A stretch of DNA of 64,000 nucleotides from assembly GCF_000787695.1 (NCBI RefSeq), contig NZ_BBPH01000002.1, positions 22,577-86,576 of the forward strand. Reading direction: 5' to 3'. The position numbers and the translations under genes are program-made. The DNA comes from Paracoccus sp. PAMC 22219 (GTDB lineage: Bacteria; Pseudomonadota; Alphaproteobacteria; Rhodobacterales; Rhodobacteraceae). Of the stretch, positions 60,584 to 64,000 are shown in pieces. Numbering within the stretch: the stretch's first letter is position 1; every line of letters begins with the position of its first letter. Under the pieces are notes generated by a model. That model was not told the DNA's origin. It did not search any database and saw only the letters and a program-made list of their open reading frames with translations.

Positions 60584-62046
60584 ATGAACCTGGCGGAACA
60601 TGTGCTGCGCGCGGGACGCGATGTCCCTGACAAGCAGGCCCTGGTCGTCATGGGGCCTGACGGCGCGGATGTCTGGACGCATGGCGACCTGCGCCGCGCT
60701 GTGCTGAGCACTGCCACGGGCCTGCTGCGCGCAGGTCTGCGCCCCGGCGACCGGCTGCTGATGCGGCTGGCGAACCGTCCGGCCTTTCCGATCGCCTATC
60801 TGGGCGCCATCGCCGCGGGCGTGATCTCTGTACCGACCTCTGCCCAGCTGACCGCGCCGGAAATCACCCGCATCGCCGCCCGCATCGCACCGGCGATGAT
60901 CGTGGCGGGCGCGGGCGTGCCCCTGCCCGACCATCCCGCCCCGGTCCTGGCCGAGGCCGATCTGGACAACTTTGCCACGCTGCCACCCGCAGACTTCGCC
61001 CAAGGGTCCGCGGATCGGCTGGCCTATGTCGTCTTCACATCGGGCAGTTCTGGACAGCCGCGGGCAGTGATGCACGCCCATCGCGCGATCCTGGCGCGGC
61101 AGGCGATGATGCAGGTTGGTACGGGCTGCGCGCCGACGACCGGCTGCTGCATGCCGGGGCGTTCAACTGGACATTCACCCTTGGCACCGGGCTGCTGGAC
61201 CCGTGGACCGTGGGCGCGACCGCGCTGATCCCGGCAGACGGCACCCCGATCGAGCGCATCCCCCTGCTGGCCGCCCGCCACGGCGCGACGATCCTGGCCG
61301 GGGCGCCCGGCGTCTTTCGCCGGATGCTGCGCGCGGACTGGCCGCCCATCCCGACCCTGCGCCACGCCCTGGCCGCCGGAGAACGCCTGGACCCCGCCCT
61401 GCGCGCCGCCTGGACCGCCCGCACCGGCACCGACCTGCACGAGGCGATGGGCGCGTCCGAAATCTCGACCTTTCTCTCCGGCAGCCCCGACCGCCCCGCA
61501 CCCATGGGCACGGCGGGCTTTGCCCAGCCCGGCCGTCATGTGGCGATCCTGGGCGATGACGGCCCCCTGCCGCCCGGACAGCCCGGCGCGCTGGCGGTCC
61601 GGCGCGACGATCCTAGCCTGTTCCTGGGCTATCTGGACGATCCCGACGCCACGCGCGCCTGCTTTCGCGGCGACTGGTTTCTGACCGGCGACATGGCGCA
61701 GGCCGACGACCGTGGTGAGATCACCCTGCTGGGCCGGGCCGACGACATCATGAACGCAGGCGGCTTCCGCGTCGCCCCGCCCGAGATCGAGGATCACCTG
61801 TCCACCCATCCCGGCGCGGGCGACGTGGCCGTGGCGGAACTGCCCACCGCGCCGGGGGTCAGCATCGTCGCGGCCTTCTGGACCGGTCCCGCGACGCCTG
61901 CGCAGATGCAGGCTCTGGCCCAGGACGGCCTTGCCCGCTACAAGCAGCCCCGCGCGTGGATCCCGCTGGACGCGCTGCCGCGCACGCCCACCGGCAAGAT
62001 CAACCGCCGCGCCCTGCGCGAGGCGCATCGCAAGGACCGACCATGA
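60584..62046 (+). pseudogene. AMP-dependent acyl-CoA synthetase with an apparent single-base deletion
   Basis: MNLAEHVLRAGRDVPDKQAL starts an ANL-superfamily adenylate-forming enzyme. AYVVFTSGSSGQPRAVMHAH is the P-loop. Near 61113-61116 the frame shifts: after AMMQ the protein continues in another frame as WYGLRADDRLLHAGAFNWTF, TLGTGLLDPWTVGATALIPA, LTGDMAQADDRGEITLLGRA, DDIMNAGGFRVAPPEIEDHL, and TPTGKINRRAL with the C-terminal catalytic Lys. Adding one base in the G-run restores about 487 residues, so either a sequence error or a recent null. The acid substrate is unknown. The stop overlaps the next gene (ATGA). Confidence 0.87.
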
Positions 62047-62672
62047 CCCGCCTGGACATCTTCGCCGATCCCGTCTGCCCCTGGTGCCTGATCGGCAAGG
62101 TCGAGCTGGACCGCGCCCTGGAAAGCCGCCCCGACCATCCCTTCGCGATCACCTGGCACCCGTTCCGCCTGAACCCCGCCATGCCGCCCGAAGGGATGGA
62201 CCGCGTGGCCTATCTGCGTGCCAAGCTGGGCGATCAGGTCGATGCCGCCACCCGCGCGCTGGCCGAACGCGCCGCCGCCCTGGGCCTGACCCTGAACCCG
62301 TCGCCGCGCGAACCCGACACGACAGACGCGCATCGCCTGATGCACTGGGCCGGGCTGGAGGGCGCGCAGACCCGCGTCATGGCCGGCCTGCTGCGCGCGC
62401 ATTGGCAGGACGCGCAGGACATCGGCGATGCGGACACCCTGACGGCGATCGCCGGGGCCGCCGGCATGGACCCCGCGTTGACCGCCCGCCTGCTGGCCAG
62501 CGACGCCGACCGCGACGAGGTCGCCCGCCGCGAATCGCATGCCCGCCAGCGGGGCATCTCTTCGGTCCCGACCTTCATCGTCGCGGATGCCCATGCGGTC
62601 AGCGGCGCCCAGCCTGCGGCATTGTGGCAGGGCGTCATCGACGAGATCATGGCAGCATCCCGCCAGGGTTAA
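62043..62672 (+). CDS. DsbA-family (FrnE-like) thioredoxin-fold oxidoreductase
   Basis: About 209 residues, cytoplasmic (no signal peptide). RLDIFADPVCPWCLIGKVEL has the Cys-Pro-Trp-Cys active site (Cys12, Cys15), HPFRLNPAMPPEGMDRVAYL is the FrnE/2-hydroxychromene-isomerase-like pattern, and SSVPTFIVADAHAVSGAQPA contains the cis-Pro. Likely a disulfide oxidoreductase or isomerase of unknown partner. It overlaps the acyl-CoA synthetase stop by ATGA, so it is translationally coupled; the longer frame from 61956 is not used. Confidence 0.9.
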   Translation: MTRLDIFADPVCPWCLIGKVELDRALESRPDHPFAITWHPFRLNPAMPPEGMDRVAYLRAKLGDQVDAATRALAERAAALGLTLNPSPREPDTTDAHRLMHWAGLEGAQTRVMAGLLRAHWQDAQDIGDADTLTAIAGAAGMDPALTARLLASDADRDEVARRESHARQRGISSVPTFIVADAHAVSGAQPAALWQGVIDEIMAASRQG

Positions 62673-62727
62673 CTTGCAGACTCTGCAAGATGGGCCTATC
62701 TGAGGGTCTGACCCAATCGGTGACCCC

Positions 62728-63947
62728 ATGACAGACGTTTCCCACGCCGGGCTTGCGCCGCAGCGCCGCCTGCCCCTGCCCGAATTCATCGCGATGCTGG
62801 CGTTCCTTTTCGCCACGATCGCCTTTTCCATCGACGCGATGCTGCCCGCCCTGCCCGACATCGCGGCCGACCTGACGCCCGACAACGTGAACCGCGCCCA
62901 GCTGATCCTGACCACCTTCGTGGCCGGGATGGGGCTTGGCACGCTGTTCGCGGGCCCCATCTCGGACGCGATCGGCCGCAAGCGCACGATCACCATCGGG
63001 TTCGGCATCTACATCGCCGCGACCATCGCCGCGCTTTACGCCGACTCGCTGGAATTCCTGCTGATCGCGCGGTTCGTTCAGGCTTGGGCGCCGCCGGCCC
63101 GCGCATCGTGGGCTTGGCGCTGGTCCGTGACCTCTACGAAGGCCGCGAGATGGCCCGCATCAGCAGCTTCGTCATGATGATCTTCATCATGATCCCGGCC
63201 GTCGCTCCTTCGCTTGGCGCCGGAATCATCGCGATCTCCGACTGGCACGGGGTGTTCCTGGCCTTCATCGCCTTCGCCGTGATCGGCGCGCTGTGGCTGA
63301 ACATCCGCCAGGCAGAGACCCTGCCCCCCGCCGCACGCCGCCCCCTGCGCGTCGGCACCCTCTATGCCGCCGCCAAGGAGGTCCTGTCCGACCGCCAGGT
63401 GATGCTGGCCACGCTGATCCTGACGTTGGGCTTCGGGCAGATGTTCGGCCTGCTGTCATCCGCACAGCAGCTGTTCGGCGAAACCTATGGCAAGGGAGAG
63501 AACTTCCACCTGTGGTTCGCCGCCATGGCACTGCTGTCAGGGTCGGGAACCATCCTGAACGCGACCTTCGTGATGCGCTTCGGCATGCGGCGGATCGCGA
63601 AATGGGCTTATGTGATGCAGACCATCGTGTCGGGCGTGGCGCTGACGCTGATCCTGTCGGGCGTCCTGCCGCAGGGTCTGGAGTTCCCGCTGTTCTTCTT
63701 CTGGGCGGTCAGCGTGTTCTTCATGGCCGGCGTGACCTTCGGCAACCTGAACGCACTGGCGCTGCAGCGGATGGGCCATATCGCGGGCATGGCCGCCTCC
63801 ATCGTGGCGGCGATCTCGACGCTGGCCGCGGTGCTGATCGCGGCACCCGTCGGGCTTCTCTACAACGGCACGGCCATTCCCGCGATCACCGCGACGCTGA
63901 TCTGTTCGGGCATTGCCTGGGCGCTGATGCGCAGCCTGAACGACTGA
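62728..63947 (+). pseudogene. Bcr/CflA-family drug-resistance-type MFS transporter with an apparent single-base deletion
   Basis: PEFIAMLAFLFATIAFSIDA, MLPALPDIAADLTPDNVNRA, GMGLGTLFAGPISDAIGRKR is the Bcr/CflA N-terminus (D-A-I-G-R-K-R-T loop). Near 63083 the frame shifts: RFVQA is followed in another frame by LGAAGPRIVGLALVRDLYEG, REMARISSFVMMIFIMIPAV, GAGIIAISDWHGVFLAFIAF and so on to ALMRSLND at 63947. Restoring one base gives a full protein of about 407 residues. Multidrug efflux is the family function, but the substrate here is unknown. Confidence 0.87.
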
Positions 63948-63949
63948 AG

Positions 63950-63976
63950 ACGGGCGGGCCTTTCGGTCCCGCCCGT
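63950..63976 (+). terminator. GC-rich hairpin after the Bcr-like gene
   Basis: ACGGGCGGG-N9-CCCGCCCGT lies right after the stop codon, followed by TCCTC. Good 9-bp stem, but a weak T tail. Confidence 0.65.
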
Positions 63977-64000
63977 TCCTCATGGCACCGTCCGCGGGGG

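Overview
The window looks like the chromosome of a GC-rich alphaproteobacterium of the Paracoccus / Rhodobacteraceae type. The main evidence is a phaZ-divergent-phaC-phaP-phaR polyhydroxyalkanoate locus laid out as in Paracoccus. Supporting evidence is an alphaproteobacterial SOS box (GAAC-N7-GAAC) in front of imuAB, a carnitine dehydrogenase fused to a thioesterase, and a SciP-like CtrA-inhibitor paralogue. I assign the genus only by inference, since no rRNA gene is present.

Layout. 1-3.3 kb: the edge of an accessory region, with a cytosine-5 DNA methyltransferase (cut by the window edge), a divergent Vsr mismatch endonuclease, and decayed genes (a MauE-like membrane protein and an AlpA-like DNA-binding protein with two in-frame TGA codons). 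3.3-16.4 kb: catabolic genes. These are a gamma-glutamyltransferase, an MHS-family symporter, a PEP-mutase/isocitrate-lyase-family protein, and a carnitine/betaine block (two GlxA-type regulators, a BKACE enzyme, the carnitine dehydrogenase-thioesterase fusion and a betaine/choline-type binding protein). Two purine genes and an SRAP protein follow. 16.4-18.9 kb: SOS mutasome genes imuA and imuB under a LexA box, followed by only a short broken start of dnaE2. 18.9-31.5 kb: membrane proteins, two SDR enzymes, a CPA1 antiporter with a decayed copy of its own 3' end 2.4 kb away, an orphan Imm8-like immunity gene, an amber-interrupted gene, a SciP-like gene and a chimeric TRAP-transporter pseudogene.

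31.7-37.4 kb: a mobile module with an AlpA-like protein, a helix-turn-helix protein, a 60-aa ORF, a DUF2924 protein, a large serine recombinase and a 131-aa partner, the last three overlapping by 4 bp. 37.4-45 kb: UPF0149/SEC-C protein, nitronate monooxygenase, Gfa, an aldo/keto reductase with a divergent frameshifted LysR gene, and a metal-resistance unit (MerR regulator, 19-bp-spacer promoter, a 56-aa ORF translationally coupled to a CDF exporter). 45-50 kb: a probable defence cluster (HNH endonuclease, AT-rich putative abortive-infection protein, AAA_13/PrrC-RloC-like ATPase) next to tRNA-Ser(GGA).

50.6-64 kb: core genes. phaR, phaP (its promoter carries a near-perfect PhaR operator), phaC and divergent phaZ run the polymer cycle. 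Then come a PNPOx-like protein, an alpha/beta hydrolase, thrS, cspA, an acyl-CoA synthetase, a DsbA-like protein and MFS transporters. Three of these otherwise complete genes (57.66, 61.11 and 63.08 kb) carry apparent one-base deletions, which look more like sequence errors than true decay.
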